Of a stretch of 64,000 nucleotides of DNA, positions 40,945 through 51,876 are shown in pieces. A model generated the notes under the pieces. It ran no database searches. It was given only the letters and a program-made list of their open reading frames with translations, and was not told the origin of the DNA. Made by a program: the position numbers and the translations under genes. The first letter of the stretch is position 1; each line of letters starts with the position of its first letter. Source of the DNA: Mayamaea pseudoterrestris (taxonomy: Eukaryota > Bacillariophyta > Bacillariophyceae > Sellaphorales > Sellaphoraceae); NCBI GenBank assembly GCA_027923505.1, contig BROI01000006.1:1116001-1180000 (forward strand), written 5' to 3'.

Positions 40945-43207
40945 ATGACGTCGGAGAAGATGAATGCCCTTGGATATGCACTGCTGCAACCCCAGACGCC
41001 AGTACCTTCCGACATTGACGTGAGTCAATCCATTGTTAAGGAAGTTGGACTATTGTCAATGGAAGATTTAGCAAAGCAGTAAGTGTGACGGTTTGATGTG
41101 ATGTCATGGCGTCGTCTGATGATCTCATTGCCCTTTCGTTTCGTAATTCGAAAGAATCGGTTTGGCAGCGAACGAAATCATTCCATGGGGAACCGCCAAG
41201 GCCAAGATTCCTTTATCTGTCTTGTCCAAGCGTCAAGACAATCCAAGTGGTAATTATGTCGTCGTGACTGGTATTTCTCCGACTCCGTTGGGCGAAGGCA
41301 AGTCGACGACGACGATTGGATTGGCGCAGGCGCTTGGGGCTGTCTTAGGAAGAACCACGGTCGCATGCATTCGACAGCCATCCCAGGGACCAACCTTTGG
41401 CATCAAGGGAGGCGCGGCTGGGGGAGGATATAGTCAAGTGGTGCCCATGGAGGAGTTTAATCTACACTTGACTGGCGACATTCATGCCGTCACGGCTGCC
41501 AATAACTTGCTGGCCGCGGCGATTGAATCGCGCATGTTTCATGAGTGCGGACAGTCGGACGAGTTGCTGTTCAAGCGACTCTGCCCCAAGAATGAATTTT
41601 CACCAGTCATGAAGCGGCGACTACTCAAGCTTGGCATTATTCATAGCTTGGACGACGACAAGACACCATCCGAGTTGACTTTGGAGGAGCGCGGTCGATT
41701 CGCTCGCCTTGACGTTGATCCATCCAGTGTCACGTGGCAACGCGTCTTGGATACTTGCGATCGACACTTAAGGGTCGTGGATGTTGGAGTTGGCCCGCAG
41801 GAGACGGTCAAGAGTAAGGACGATCCCACCCAGCGCGTGCAACACTCGCGACGAACTGGCTTTGACATTACAGTGGCATCCGAAGTCATGGCGGCACTGG
41901 CGCTCGCCAAGGATTTGCCGGATTTGCGAGAAAAGCTAGGAAGCGTTGTGATTGGATACTCGCGGGCGACGAAGGAGCCCATTACTGCCGACGATCTAGG
42001 AGTGGGTGGTGCCATGACGGTGCTCATGAAGGATGCAATCATGCCAACATTGATGCAGACGGTGGAGCGGACTCCGGTTCTTGTGCATGCTGGACCTTTT
42101 GTAAGTATTACCAGGATGCATGTGTTGCCTGGATGTTTGTATCGCATTGACAGTGTCTAGACACCTCAAGATCCCTCGCTCATCGCCTCATTGTGTATTA
42201 TTGAACTAACTTTTTGCAGGCGAACATTGCCATTGGCAACTCCTCCATAATCGCTGACGTGATTGCGCTCAAGACTGTCGGGCCGGACGGCTTTTGCGTC
42301 ACGGAAGCAGGCTTTGGAGCTGACATTGGAATGGAGTGAGTATTGTGGCAAAGCATGACTCATTAATTGATTCAAAATATGTCCGTAATCTTTGCTCACT
42401 AACCATCTCTATTTTTGTTTCAGAAAATTCTTCAACATCAAGTGCCGCGCCTCTGCTTTGAAACCAAAGTGCGCCGTGATTGTGGCGACTGTGCGAGCTT
42501 TGAAGATGCATGGTGGCGGACCACTGGTGGCAGCCGGCAAGCCACTAGCCCGCGAATATCGCGAAGAAAATGTCGACTTGGCTACTGCTGGCACCTGCAA
42601 TTTGGTGCGCCACATTGAGAATGCAAAGAGGTTTGGAGTGAATGTTGTCGTAGCTGTGAACCAGTTCCAGTCGGACACAATGGCAGAGATTGACGCTGTC
42701 AAGGCGGCGGCACTGGGAGCTGGTGCGTTTGACGCGGTTGTGTCAAATCACTGGGCGGAGGGTGGGGCGGGCGCCAAGAAACTCGCCGAGGCGGTGGTCA
42801 AGGCCTGCGAAGCGAATGATGCCGACAATTTCCGATTTCTTTATGACACTGCAAGTCTGACGATTCAAGAGAAGATTGAATGCATCTGCAAGGAAATCTA
42901 TCGAGCAGACGGAGTCGACTACTCGGAGGTGTCCTTGCAGCAGATCAAGCAGTACGATGACGCTGGCTTTAGCCATTTGCCAATTTGCATTGCCAAGACG
43001 CAGTATTCCTTTAGCTGTGATGCATCCGCCAAGGGCGCACCGACGGGATTTCGCGTGCCGGTCCGGGAGGTTCGACTCTGTGCAGGCGCCGGTTTCTTGT
43101 ATCCACTTTGCGGCGAAATAATGACGGTTCCAGGTCTTTCAACGCGACCAGGCTTTTACGATGTGGATATCAATTTGGATACGGGTGACGTGATTGGACT
43201 GTTTTAA
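40945..43207 (+). CDS. FTHFS: Formate-tetrahydrofolate ligase (10-formyl-THF synthetase)
   Basis: Four exons, 40945-41078, 41155-42100, 42220-42335 and 42424-43207, join in frame over introns of 76, 119 and 88 nt and give 659 residues. The first ATG in frame is at 40945; a second at 40960 is possible. The N-terminus has the family's [12 protein letters not shown]. The P-loop GEGKSTTT is at about 92, followed by [38 protein letters not shown] and [16 protein letters not shown]. The C-terminus ends [13 protein letters not shown]-like ([13 protein letters not shown]). The length fits the monofunctional enzyme, with no dehydrogenase/cyclohydrolase domain attached. It makes 10-formyl-THF from formate, THF and ATP for purine synthesis and formyl-Met. 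No clear targeting leader is seen with this start. Confidence 0.95.
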
Positions 43208-43286
43208 ATCTTGCGCGGTGTAAAGTTACATCAAGCTATAGTTGTTGTAGGCTAACACATTCGCTGGGCGGGGAGGTCAATGATTT

Positions 43287-43303
43287 TGCGCGCTCCGCGC
43301 GCA
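43287..43303 (+). terminator. GC-rich hairpin 80 bp after the FTHFS stop
   Basis: TGCGCGC-TCC-GCGCGCA is a perfect 7-bp stem with a 3-nt loop. It may affect the 3' end of the FTHFS transcript, but eukaryotic 3' ends do not require such a stem. Confidence 0.35.
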
Positions 43304-43418
43304 CAAACACTGCCAAACGTAACGAAATAGATTCAATAGCTAACACGGTCATTGTGTGGGGTCATTGCATGGGGTCATTGCATTCGCCCAAAGCTTGACG
43401 TCATCCGTGTCGCAGTCC

Positions 43419-44963
43419 CACCAATCTCAGCCCGCAGATGCCATGACATTCAAACGCCCCTACAGCAGGCCCTGTAGGTGCCCAAATTACACCAGAATGG
43501 TGCCAACATCATTTTTCAGGCTGCGCTACAAGATACTATGCCTGGCTGGTGTCTCAGGGGATGGCAATGTATTTGGTGACAACTTGTCACCAGTCTCAGC
43601 CTGCAGATGCCATGACATTCAAACGCCCCTACAGCAGGCCCTGTAGGTGTCCAAATTACACCAGAATGGTGCCAACATCATTTTTGAGGCTGCGCTACAT
43701 GATGGTAAGACTGGCTGATGTCTCAGGGGATGGCAATGTATTTGGTGACAACTTGTCACCAGTCTCAGCCTGCAGATGCCGTGACATTCAAATGTCCCTA
43801 ACACAAGCCCTGTAGGTGCCCAAATGACACCTGAATGGTGCCAATATCATTATTTAGGCTGCGCTACAAGATGATATGCCTGGCTGGTGTCTCAGGGGAT
43901 GGCAATGTATTTGGTGACAACTTGTCACCAATCTCAGCCCGCAGATGCCATGACATTCAAACGCCCCTACAGCAGGCCCTGTAGGTGCCCAAATTACACC
44001 AGAATGGTGCCAACATTAATTTTGAGGCTGCACTACAAGATGGTAAGATTGGCTAGCGTCTTAGGTGATGGCAATGTTTTTGGTGACAACTTGTCACCAG
44101 TCTCAGCCCGCAGCAGCCGTGACATTCAAACGCTCCTAACGCAAGCCCTGTAGGTGCCCAATTTACACCAGAATGGTGCCAACATCATTATTCAGTATGC
44201 GCTAAAAGACGATATGCCTGGCTGGTGTCTCAGGGGATGGCAATGTATTTGGTGACAACTTGTCACCAATCTCAGCCCGCAGATGCCATGACATTCAAAC
44301 GCCCCTACAGCAGGCCCTGTAGGTTTCCAATTTACACCAGAATGGTGCCAACATCATTTTTCAGTCTGCGCTACAAGACGATATGCCTGGCTGGTGTCTC
44401 AGGGGATGGCAATGTATTTGATGACAACTTGTCACCAATCTCAGCCTGCAGATGCCATGACATTCAAATGCCCCTACAGCAGGCCCTGTGGGTGCCCAAA
44501 TTACACCAGAATGGTGCCAACATCTTTTTTCAGGCTGCGCTACAAGATGATATGCCTGGCTGGTGTCTCAGGAGATGTCAATGTATTTGGTGACAACTTG
44601 TCACCAGTCTCAGCCCCGCAGATGCCATGACATTCAAATGCCCCTACAGCAGGCCCTGCAGGTGCCCAAATTACACCAGAATGGTGCCAATATCATTATA
44701 TAGGCTGCGCAACAAGATGGTAGGCGTGGATGGCGTCTTGAGGGATGGCAATGTATTTGGTGACAACTTGTCACCAATTACAGCCCGCAGATGCCATGAC
44801 ATTCAAACACCCCTAACGCAAGCCCTGTAGGTGCCCAAATTACACTAGAATGGTGCCAACATCATTTTGCAGTCTGCGCTACAATCTGGTAAGATTGGCT
44901 GGTGTCTCAGGGGATGGCAATGTGTTTGGTGACAACTTGTCACCAGTCTCAGCCTGCAGATGC
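43419..44963 (+). repeat. 169-bp satellite array, 9 units plus a partial
   Basis: Landmark CAGATG(CC) recurs with its end at 43440, 43609, 43778, 43947, 44116, 44285, 44454, 44624, 44793 and 44962, so the period is 169 bp (once 170). Units are highly alike. Each holds a palindrome TTGGTGACAA-C-TTGTCACCA(A), for example at 43911-43931, and a short CACCA/TGGTG stem. Most also have a CCTACAG/CTGTAGG stem (43459-43478). The array stops exactly where the first LTR begins. Peptide repeats read from it are not genes. Confidence 0.95.
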
Positions 44964-45276
44964 TTGTAACTTGTAAATCAAATCGTTGCACCTTTCGCTT
45001 GTAGCTGTCCTTGGATGGCCAATCCAAGCTTGCAGTTGCTACAATACGAGAGACGAATAAATCGCTTTCTTAACTCTTCAAGCTTAGTAAGTCTGCTTGT
45101 TTCTACTCTATATCGCACTAGTTTCAGCAATATACTCGTTGAATCGCTTCGAAGCCGTCGCTGCCACGCATCACGCGATCGTGAGGCTGTGGTGAGCCGC
45201 GAGTGCCGCTGTGTCACCCTATCGGACATTCGGTGTGACTTGCCCGATTTTCGCTGTTTTCGTTCGCATCCTGCAA
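44964..45276 (-). repeat. 3' LTR of element A
   Basis: 313 bp, beginning TTGTAACTTG and ending CATCCTGCAA on the plus strand. Same sequence class as the other three LTRs. Confidence 0.92.
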
Positions 45277-45293
45277 CTCCCCTCAAGTCATAC

Positions 45294-48200
45294 CTAATAG
45301 TTAGATTCCTTGAAGAGCAGGTTCTTTAAGTGCTTGCTTGCCGTAGCCCGTGGAAGAAACTTGGTAAGTACATCCGCCGGGTTTGTCGTTCCCATGATGT
45401 GGTTGAAATTAATAATTCCCGCCGCAATCGCTTCGCGTACACGGTGAAATGCCAGTGCATTGTGTCGCTTCGTCAGACTAGAGTGCGGTAGGTTGCTGCT
45501 TTGCGTTACCGACTTGTTGTCTCCAAACATCCATGAAGGTCCGTCGAGCGGAACTCCCAACATGCGTAGCGTGAAGCGAAGATCCATGATCTGCTCCGTG
45601 CTCACTCTCGCTGCTACAAACTCCGAGCCGTACGTCGCCGTCTCGACCGTCGCTTGGCGTTTCGAAAACCAATCAACGACTGTTCCATTCAACATGTGTA
45701 GCATGCCCATCGCTGCCCGTCCCGTCGTGTAATCGTGGTACAGGTTCGCATCTTCGAACGTTGACATTCGCACCGCCTTGCCGCGCGGCGTGGGCATGTT
45801 CCACGGAAGCTCTTCGCAGATCTTGCCGTACACACTGTAATCCCAATCCATCTTGTCAACTGTCGCGTATCGCTCGTCCGTTGGAATCGAAACGTTGAAT
45901 CGAATCGCTCCATCCGGGTATCTTCGTAAGTATCCGCAAATATGCTTCAACCGTTCCAAGTGCCCCGCTCGTGGCGCAGCTCGGAATCTCCCCATAGTCA
46001 TGACAGCACAGTGAATGTCGAATCGACATAAACTTACTGCCCATTGCAACGCACCAATTATCGATTGATACTTCGCAATTCCGTCGTCGTCAAGTTCTTT
46101 CGTTTCGTCGAGTTCCGGATGATCGCCGTCGCGTAGTGGACTTGTCTGCGGTCGCGGTTCCTCGCCGAACATTTCTTTGTAGTTCGCTAGTAGTCTTGTG
46201 ACGTACTTCTTCGCTCCGAAGCAGAGTACGCCGTCGTCGTCTCGCCAAACGTCTGCGCCCAAATGATATGCCAATGGACCGACGCCCTTCAACTTGTAGT
46301 TGTAGTTCTCAATTAAAAGATCCGTTAGTTCCTTCGGATTCTTCATCGCTATCGCTAAATCGTCGACATACACACAAACGTATTCGTAGTGCGTGCCTTT
46401 ATCGCGCATCCACACGTCCGGTTCTGCGATACACGGCATGAAGCCAATGTCGCGGAGCGTGTCTGCAAAGTGCTCGTGCCAGCGTGCGCCTGACGTGCGA
46501 AGACCGTATAATGCCTTCACGATCGTGAGCGTGTGACCCTCGAGCTCCCCGAACTCCGGACCTGCCACGATATAAACCTTCTCTTTCGTTTTCGCTTCCA
46601 AGTATGCGTTGCCGACGTCAGCTGCCCACAGTTCCAGACCGTTGAGTTCCGCTAACATCGCTACCATTCGTAGACTTCGCAATGACACAACGCCCGAGTA
46701 AACTGAATCCTTCGGCGGCTCTGTCATATGTCCTCCTGCAACGAGTCGTGCTTTCCGTCGCAAATCGTGCTTGACATCGAATATCATGTGCACGTTTATT
46801 CGTTTCCACGGCGCCGGCATAACCTTACCGACTCCTTGATCTGCGAACGTGTCGTAATCATTTATCTGATTTAATTCCGTTCGAATCGCATCCGTCCACA
46901 GCGTGTTGCCGTTGATCTCGTCGAGAGCTTTCGCATCTTTATAATTGCGCGGCAACCTTACGCCGAATTTGTAGCGTACGCCGTTTGCTTTCGATTTTCG
47001 TTTCGCCGCTGTTACCATCTGTCGAAACTTCTTTCGCTTCCGAGTGTAATGCTCCAGCTGCTTCCATCCTGGCTTGTCGAGTAAGCCGTGCTTGAGTCCA
47101 TACTCTGCGATCGTTATCGGATCGTCCTTCTTCATGATCGCGAGAGGCTCCCACGTCGTCGTTCCGTCAGTCCATTCGACGAGAACGTTACTTGAACTTC
47201 CTTTGTATGTCGGATCGTTCGGTTTCAAATTAAGCTCGTGTCCGATTACCTTCGTGAATACCCACTGAGTCGCCGGATCGTTTCGTATATCTTCGTCCAT
47301 CTGTCGTTCGATTAAATCCGACAGTTCGTTGTAACTTATTAAGTCTTTCGCTGGCTCCTCTCCCATTTGGATTAGGAAACCTTTCGTCGTTTCGAGTAGC
47401 TCGTTATCGCGTACTTCGATATATTCGCATACAGTCGCTCGCATTTTCTGACCGTTTTCGTGTTCCCTTACGAACGTGCGTCCGATGAGTTCGCTTGGAG
47501 AGAACAGAGGGCATTTATTCCCTGATTCTTGCTCAGCCCTTCTGAAGAACTTCGCTGGTACGTTGGCGTGGTTCGCCATCGGAATTGTTTCGTCGTCGTT
47601 TCCTTCGTAGTTGTCGTGACTACTTTCTGTCACATGCGTGCTATGGTAGCGTCCTGTCGCGAGATCTGGAGTTTCAAAATTTCGCTCGCTTGCGCGTGTA
47701 GCTTCTTCAGAAATCTCCCCTCCAGACTCAGGGAAGGAAGGCAACTCTCGTGGTAACAAGTAGCTGCGCGAGACCACGTTGGAGCGCGGAATCGCCTGAA
47801 GCGTGTCGTCCGTCAGAACGAGAAAAGTCATGTGCGGACCGCTATTCTCTGCGATGCCCACGAATCGGCCGTTGCCAGATCGTACCGCCGAGGGAAAGCT
47901 CCCCTGCGCCTCAAACGTGACCGGTTCCCACCACTTGAAATGTAACAAAGGCGAAATATCCGGCAGATTTCCGAACGCAACTTCCGTTGGCGTGCGCCAT
48001 CCCAGCGATTTCGTCGCGAGGACGTTCAGTATCATGATTACGAATTTAATCAGCAAAACCCAGCAATGGCCTGGCGAACCCGAATCTCGTTGGAGGTTCT
48101 CCATCATTGGCTTAATGTGCGACGTGTGACGTTCGCATGGATTTTGTTCTGGATGACCCGGTTCTGTGGTCACTTGAGGAATATTGTACATCCGACAGAG

Positions 48201-50360
48201 ATCCCTCACAGCCTTGCCAGTCTCCGACTTGGCATTGTCGCTGAGCAGTCCGTTAGGAGCGCCCACTTCGCGGATAAAATCCTCTAACGCGTTTGACATT
48301 TCGCTCTCCGACTTCATCGGGTAGCCGCGCGTGTAAAAACTTTCTCGTCCAACAAAGAGCTGCATCTTAGTAGCTCCCCCATGCCCTAGAATTCCATCAT
48401 CCAAAGCTGGCGTGTCAGAGTGTATCGTGTCCGTGGCGAATAGTTCGCGCAACCGCTGAACGTTCGCGGCCGGAAATCGTGATTTCGTGAGGTGTCGAAA
48501 TGGTAATCGCGGGTGTGCGCTGAGATGATACCATGCTTCCGTGTGACGTAAAGTCTGTTGAACGCGCTCAGTCGGGACCCATCCGAGGTACGGCCGAAGA
48601 GCATTATAGTCCGGTTCCTTGCTTCTTAGCTTCCGCAAATTAACGCGTGAAAACTGAGCGTGTCGCACGCACCGATTGATCAGTACGTCAAGTTCGTCGC
48701 CAGTGCGTGTCGGCGTGTGACGATTGCGGTGCGTGATACCGTCATCATCGAATCGTTCGTCGAAAGATCCATAATCATGATCTCGTTCGTCGAAATCGTC
48801 GTGCGCGTGCTCGACATCGTAAACAGTCGAGTCCCACGGCACGTCCGACGTCATGATGACAGTCGGATACTTATCCAAATCATCGAACGTGGGTTTCGTC
48901 ACGTCCAAGTACACCAGGCCATCGCGAATTGCCAATGGCAAAACGTAGCCTCCAATGTTCGTCGTAATTCGTTGCGTTCCGCCAAACATGGTCGGAATAT
49001 CGTCGACGCGATGTCCCATTGCGCGCAATTGATTCGGGCAATGAATCGTCGGTCCGTCTCGCTTTAAAGCATACTGGTGACACAGAAGCAGAATGGTTTC
49101 GCCACTAAGGGTCTTTGCCAGTCCAGCTGCAGTGCCAATCTTGAGAGCTGGGACAATATGATCGTCAATACCAGTCACATCCACCTCGGCGTTCGTTTCC
49201 GAAACGACGAGCATGTCTCCTCCGCATAAGCCTCCGTTCGCGCCGCTGTCGATGAGCGCGCCTTCGTTGATCCGCTCGTAGTGTGCGCGATTGACGCGCA
49301 TACGACGATGCATGTTGAAGCTGAATGTACCTCGTCCGGTGTTATCAGTCGTCAACGATCCTGTCACTTGCTGAGTTGTAGTACTCGCATTGTTCGCTTG
49401 CAGAACCGATCGTGCAGCCGTTTGGACTGACATTCCACTATTGCCGGGCTGAATATTAATCGTGCCAGGAACGCTTGCGTGATCGTTCGCTACAGATTCC
49501 GTCGCGTGACGCTCTTGATGCGCCGCGTTGACTTGCGTCTGCGTCGTAGCCGTGCCTCGTTGGTTGCGCGGTCGCCATCCGTTTTCGGGTGTCTTGGGCG
49601 CCGTCGCACGCTTGTCCTTCAACTGCTTTCGCTGATCAAACTTCATCTCCAACCAGACTTCATCCTTCACGCTCGCGTGAGGTTTCTTCATGATCGCTGC
49701 AAATCGTTCCGCCGATAAGCCGCTTGGAGTCGCGCCGCCATTGCCGCCGCCGCCTCCTTTCGTTCCACTAGACTGCGCTTGATTGATTGTGCGCTTAGTC
49801 TTCGTCGTCGATGGGTGTTTCTTGTCATACTTGATGCAGCACTCTTCTAAGTGCGCGTACAACTGCGCGAAATTGTCTTCCGAGTCGTGTTGCCCCATGT
49901 GTTTCTTGATGGCAATCATTCCGTCAAAACCTGCTAGTGATGCGCTGAATCCTGTGTGCTCGGAGAAAGCGTCGCGTAGCATGTCGTATCGTTGTAAACC
50001 TGTCAGAGCTTCTGCGTCCATTTCGAGCAGCCAGATGACTTTCTTGTAGAACAGTGCGAGAAATTCGATCGTCGGCCGTGACCACTTCTCGGTCAGCCGC
50101 ATTCCCTGCAGTTCCGTTCGCGCGTTCCTTCTCGATGTGAGCAGTAGCGCCTTCTTCGTATCGCGTTCGCAATCGTTGGTAGACTTCGCGTCCGTCCATC
50201 GTCTTCTTGAACTGCTGTACTGCGAGTGATGCAGACGGAGTTCGACAGTGCGTGAGAAAGATCCTGTATACAAACACATTCTTCTTTGCATACGCCTTCT
50301 GTTCTTTCGGTCCCTTTTCCTTCGGGTCATAATCGTCGTCAAAGACTTCGTGGAAGTCAT
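45294..50360 (-). CDS. pol: Element A pol polyprotein (copia type)
   Basis: An open frame of 1,688 codons. From the N-terminus: a protease-type motif (ALIDSGANGGL), an integrase region ending near SPGHCWVLL, a chromo-like segment (VLVEWTDGTTTWEPLAIM), reverse transcriptase with the YVDDLAIAM box, and an RNase H/tether region ending in NPADVLTKFL. It overlaps gag in a different frame, as in families that use frame change or separate expression of pol. Confidence 0.93.
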   Translation of the reverse strand: MTSTKSLTTIMTRRKRDRKNRRRMQRRMCLYTGSFSRTVELRLHHSQYSSSRRRWTDAKSTNDCERDTKKALLLTSRRNARTELQGMRLTEKWSRPTIEFLALFYKKVIWLLEMDAEALTGLQRYDMLRDAFSEHTGFSASLAGFDGMIAIKKHMGQHDSEDNFAQLYAHLEECCIKYDKKHPSTTKTKRTINQAQSSGTKGGGGGNGGATPSGLSAERFAAIMKKPHASVKDEVWLEMKFDQRKQLKDKRATAPKTPENGWRPRNQRGTATTQTQVNAAHQERHATESVANDHASVPGTINIQPGNSGMSVQTAARSVLQANNASTTTQQVTGSLTTDNTGRGTFSFNMHRRMRVNRAHYERINEGALIDSGANGGLCGGDMLVVSETNAEVDVTGIDDHIVPALKIGTAAGLAKTLSGETILLLCHQYALKRDGPTIHCPNQLRAMGHRVDDIPTMFGGTQRITTNIGGYVLPLAIRDGLVYLDVTKPTFDDLDKYPTVIMTSDVPWDSTVYDVEHAHDDFDERDHDYGSFDERFDDDGITHRNRHTPTRTGDELDVLINRCVRHAQFSRVNLRKLRSKEPDYNALRPYLGWVPTERVQQTLRHTEAWYHLSAHPRLPFRHLTKSRFPAANVQRLRELFATDTIHSDTPALDDGILGHGGATKMQLFVGRESFYTRGYPMKSESEMSNALEDFIREVGAPNGLLSDNAKSETGKAVRDLCRMYNIPQVTTEPGHPEQNPCERHTSHIKPMMENLQRDSGSPGHCWVLLIKFVIMILNVLATKSLGWRTPTEVAFGNLPDISPLLHFKWWEPVTFEAQGSFPSAVRSGNGRFVGIAENSGPHMTFLVLTDDTLQAIPRSNVVSRSYLLPRELPSFPESGGEISEEATRASERNFETPDLATGRYHSTHVTESSHDNYEGNDDETIPMANHANVPAKFFRRAEQESGNKCPLFSPSELIGRTFVREHENGQKMRATVCEYIEVRDNELLETTKGFLIQMGEEPAKDLISYNELSDLIERQMDEDIRNDPATQWVFTKVIGHELNLKPNDPTYKGSSSNVLVEWTDGTTTWEPLAIMKKDDPITIAEYGLKHGLLDKPGWKQLEHYTRKRKKFRQMVTAAKRKSKANGVRYKFGVRLPRNYKDAKALDEINGNTLWTDAIRTELNQINDYDTFADQGVGKVMPAPWKRINVHMIFDVKHDLRRKARLVAGGHMTEPPKDSVYSGVVSLRSLRMVAMLAELNGLELWAADVGNAYLEAKTKEKVYIVAGPEFGELEGHTLTIVKALYGLRTSGARWHEHFADTLRDIGFMPCIAEPDVWMRDKGTHYEYVCVYVDDLAIAMKNPKELTDLLIENYNYKLKGVGPLAYHLGADVWRDDDGVLCFGAKKYVTRLLANYKEMFGEEPRPQTSPLRDGDHPELDETKELDDDGIAKYQSIIGALQWAVSLCRFDIHCAVMTMGRFRAAPRAGHLERLKHICGYLRRYPDGAIRFNVSIPTDERYATVDKMDWDYSVYGKICEELPWNMPTPRGKAVRMSTFEDANLYHDYTTGRAAMGMLHMLNGTVVDWFSKRQATVETATYGSEFVAARVSTEQIMDLRFTLRMLGVPLDGPSWMFGDNKSVTQSSNLPHSSLTKRHNALAFHRVREAIAAGIINFNHIMGTTNPADVLTKFLPRATASKHLKNLLFKESNY

Positions 50361-51084
50361 GCAATGTAGCGATGACTTTCAACTCGGAAATCCACTGTTT
50401 CCACGAGGAATCCAGCTTCATTTCTTTACAATCCCTCGCCGAGAACTTGATAGACTTCGTAAATTGGTCTGAATACTTCTCGTCGTCTTCGTCGTCGCCG
50501 AGGTCCAGTACGGATGTCGGTGACTGCTTCGTGTCCACGTCCACACTCGTCGGTGGCACCTTGTCGGCCGAGTCAGGCTTCGACTCGTTGCCTTCGTTCG
50601 TTAGCGTGGAGTCCTTGGATTCGTCCTTCTTGGATTCCGTTTCGCTTTCCTTCGCTGGAGGTTTCGCTCCGCTTCCGCTGCCCACGCTCGCAATGTTGCG
50701 CGCTTGGACTCGTTCCTTCGCTCGTGCTGTGACGAACGTCGCCAGCGTTTCGGTGGTCAGTTGCGACCATGTCTTGATGTCCGGCGACTCTTGCGCCAAA
50801 TACCATTCGATCGCGTTCGTGATCGTGCGTTGTTTCATCTTCGTTAGCGAGTGTTCGCTCGTTTCCTGCGTGACATTGTCGCCATCGTCAGTCGTCGTCG
50901 TTGTCGTCGTCGTGACGTTCCACTTCGTCGCGAAATCGTCGTACTCCATCTCGATCAGTTGCGTAAGCGATTCTACTCCGAGTTCGTCGAATAACTCCTT
51001 GAACTGAGGATCTTGGAAAACGCCTACGTTCTCTTCGTAAACATGCGCAAACGCCGCGTCTTTCTGCGCGCGAGTTTCCGCCAT
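49924..51084 (-). CDS. gag: Element A gag-like protein
   Basis: 386 codons from the ATG at 51084 (MAETRAQKDAAFAHV). It is rich in Thr, Lys, Asp and Glu, and I see no CCHC zinc knuckle. The position next to the 5' LTR and ahead of pol identifies it as the capsid-type gene. Confidence 0.8.
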   Translation of the reverse strand: MAETRAQKDAAFAHVYEENVGVFQDPQFKELFDELGVESLTQLIEMEYDDFATKWNVTTTTTTTTDDGDNVTQETSEHSLTKMKQRTITNAIEWYLAQESPDIKTWSQLTTETLATFVTARAKERVQARNIASVGSGSGAKPPAKESETESKKDESKDSTLTNEGNESKPDSADKVPPTSVDVDTKQSPTSVLDLGDDEDDEKYSDQFTKSIKFSARDCKEMKLDSSWKQWISELKVIATLHDFHEVFDDDYDPKEKGPKEQKAYAKKNVFVYRIFLTHCRTPSASLAVQQFKKTMDGREVYQRLRTRYEEGATAHIEKERANGTAGNAADREVVTADDRISRTVLQESHLAARNGRRSSDRFTTIRHATRRFLRAHRIQRITSRF

Positions 51085-51233
51085 CGTTGTCGTCGTGACA
51101 ATGTTCTTGCTATCACCTGCGGAACTTTCCGGGCCAAGAACCAACGTGCGTCCACGTTACTTCGTAAATCAATAGTACTCTTCGTCGATAAAGTCTCTAT
51201 GCCGAGGCAATGAGTCTCAAGACAGTGTTAATC

Positions 51234-51546
51234 TTGTAACTTGTAAATCAAATCGTTGCACCTTTCGCTTGTAGCTGTCCTTGGATGGCCAATCCAAGCT
51301 TGCAGTTGCTACAATACGAGAGACGAATAAATCGCTTTCTTAACTCTTCAAGCTTAGTAAGTCTGCTTGTTTCTACTCTATATCGCACTAGTTTCAGCAA
51401 TATACTTGTTGAATCGCTTCGAAGCCGTCGCTGCCACGCATCACGCGATCGTGAGGCTGTGGTGAGCCGCGAGTGCCGCTGTGTCACCCTATCGGACATT
51501 CGGTGTGACTTGCCCGATTTTCGCTGTTTTCGTTCGCATCCTGCAA
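51234..51546 (-). repeat. 5' LTR of element A
   Basis: 313 bp, TTGTAACTTG to CATCCTGCAA on the plus strand. It ends at 51546, and the next LTR starts at 51547 with no base between them. Confidence 0.92.
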
Positions 51547-51859
51547 TTGTAACTTGTAAATCAAATCGTTGCACCTTTCGCTTGTAGCTGTCCTTGGATG
51601 GCCAATCCAAGCTTGCAGTTGCTACAATACGAGAGACGAATAAATCGCTTTCTTAACTCTTCAAGCTTAGTAAGTCTGCTTGTTTCTACTCTATATCGCA
51701 CTAGTTTCAGCAATATACTCGTTGAATCGCTTCGAAGCCGTCGCTGCCACGCATCACGCGATCGTGAGGCTGTGGTGAGCCGCGAGTGCCGCTGTGTCAC
51801 CCTATCGGACATTCGGTGTGACTTGCCCGATTTTCGCTGTTTTCGTTCGCATCCTGCAA
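51547..51859 (-). repeat. 3' LTR of element B
   Basis: 313 bp. It carries the same base as the 3' LTR of A at the one place where the LTRs differ. Confidence 0.92.
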
Positions 51860-51876
51860 CTCCCCTCAAGTCATAC

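Larger units (their letters stand above)
44964..51546 (-). mobile_element. Ty1/copia LTR element A (CoDi-like), looks whole
   Basis: A 6,583-bp element on the minus strand: LTR (51234-51546), gag, pol, LTR (44964-45276). Pol has the copia order protease, integrase, reverse transcriptase, RNase H. It looks whole and young because the two 313-bp LTRs are almost identical. No target-site duplication is seen: the outer left flank is GATGC, and the right side abuts the LTR of element B. Confidence 0.93.

Noticed and set aside
43356-44830. Repeated frames of about 88 codons within the satellite
   Set aside because: They are translations of the 169-bp unit. The unit length is not a multiple of three, and nothing suggests selection on protein.
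43419-44963. CRISPR-like array
   Set aside because: Units are contiguous 169-bp repeats with no unique spacers, in a eukaryotic genome with introns.
45015-45329. Frames inside the LTRs, repeated at 51285, 51598 and 57868
   Set aside because: They are incidental frames of the LTR sequence.
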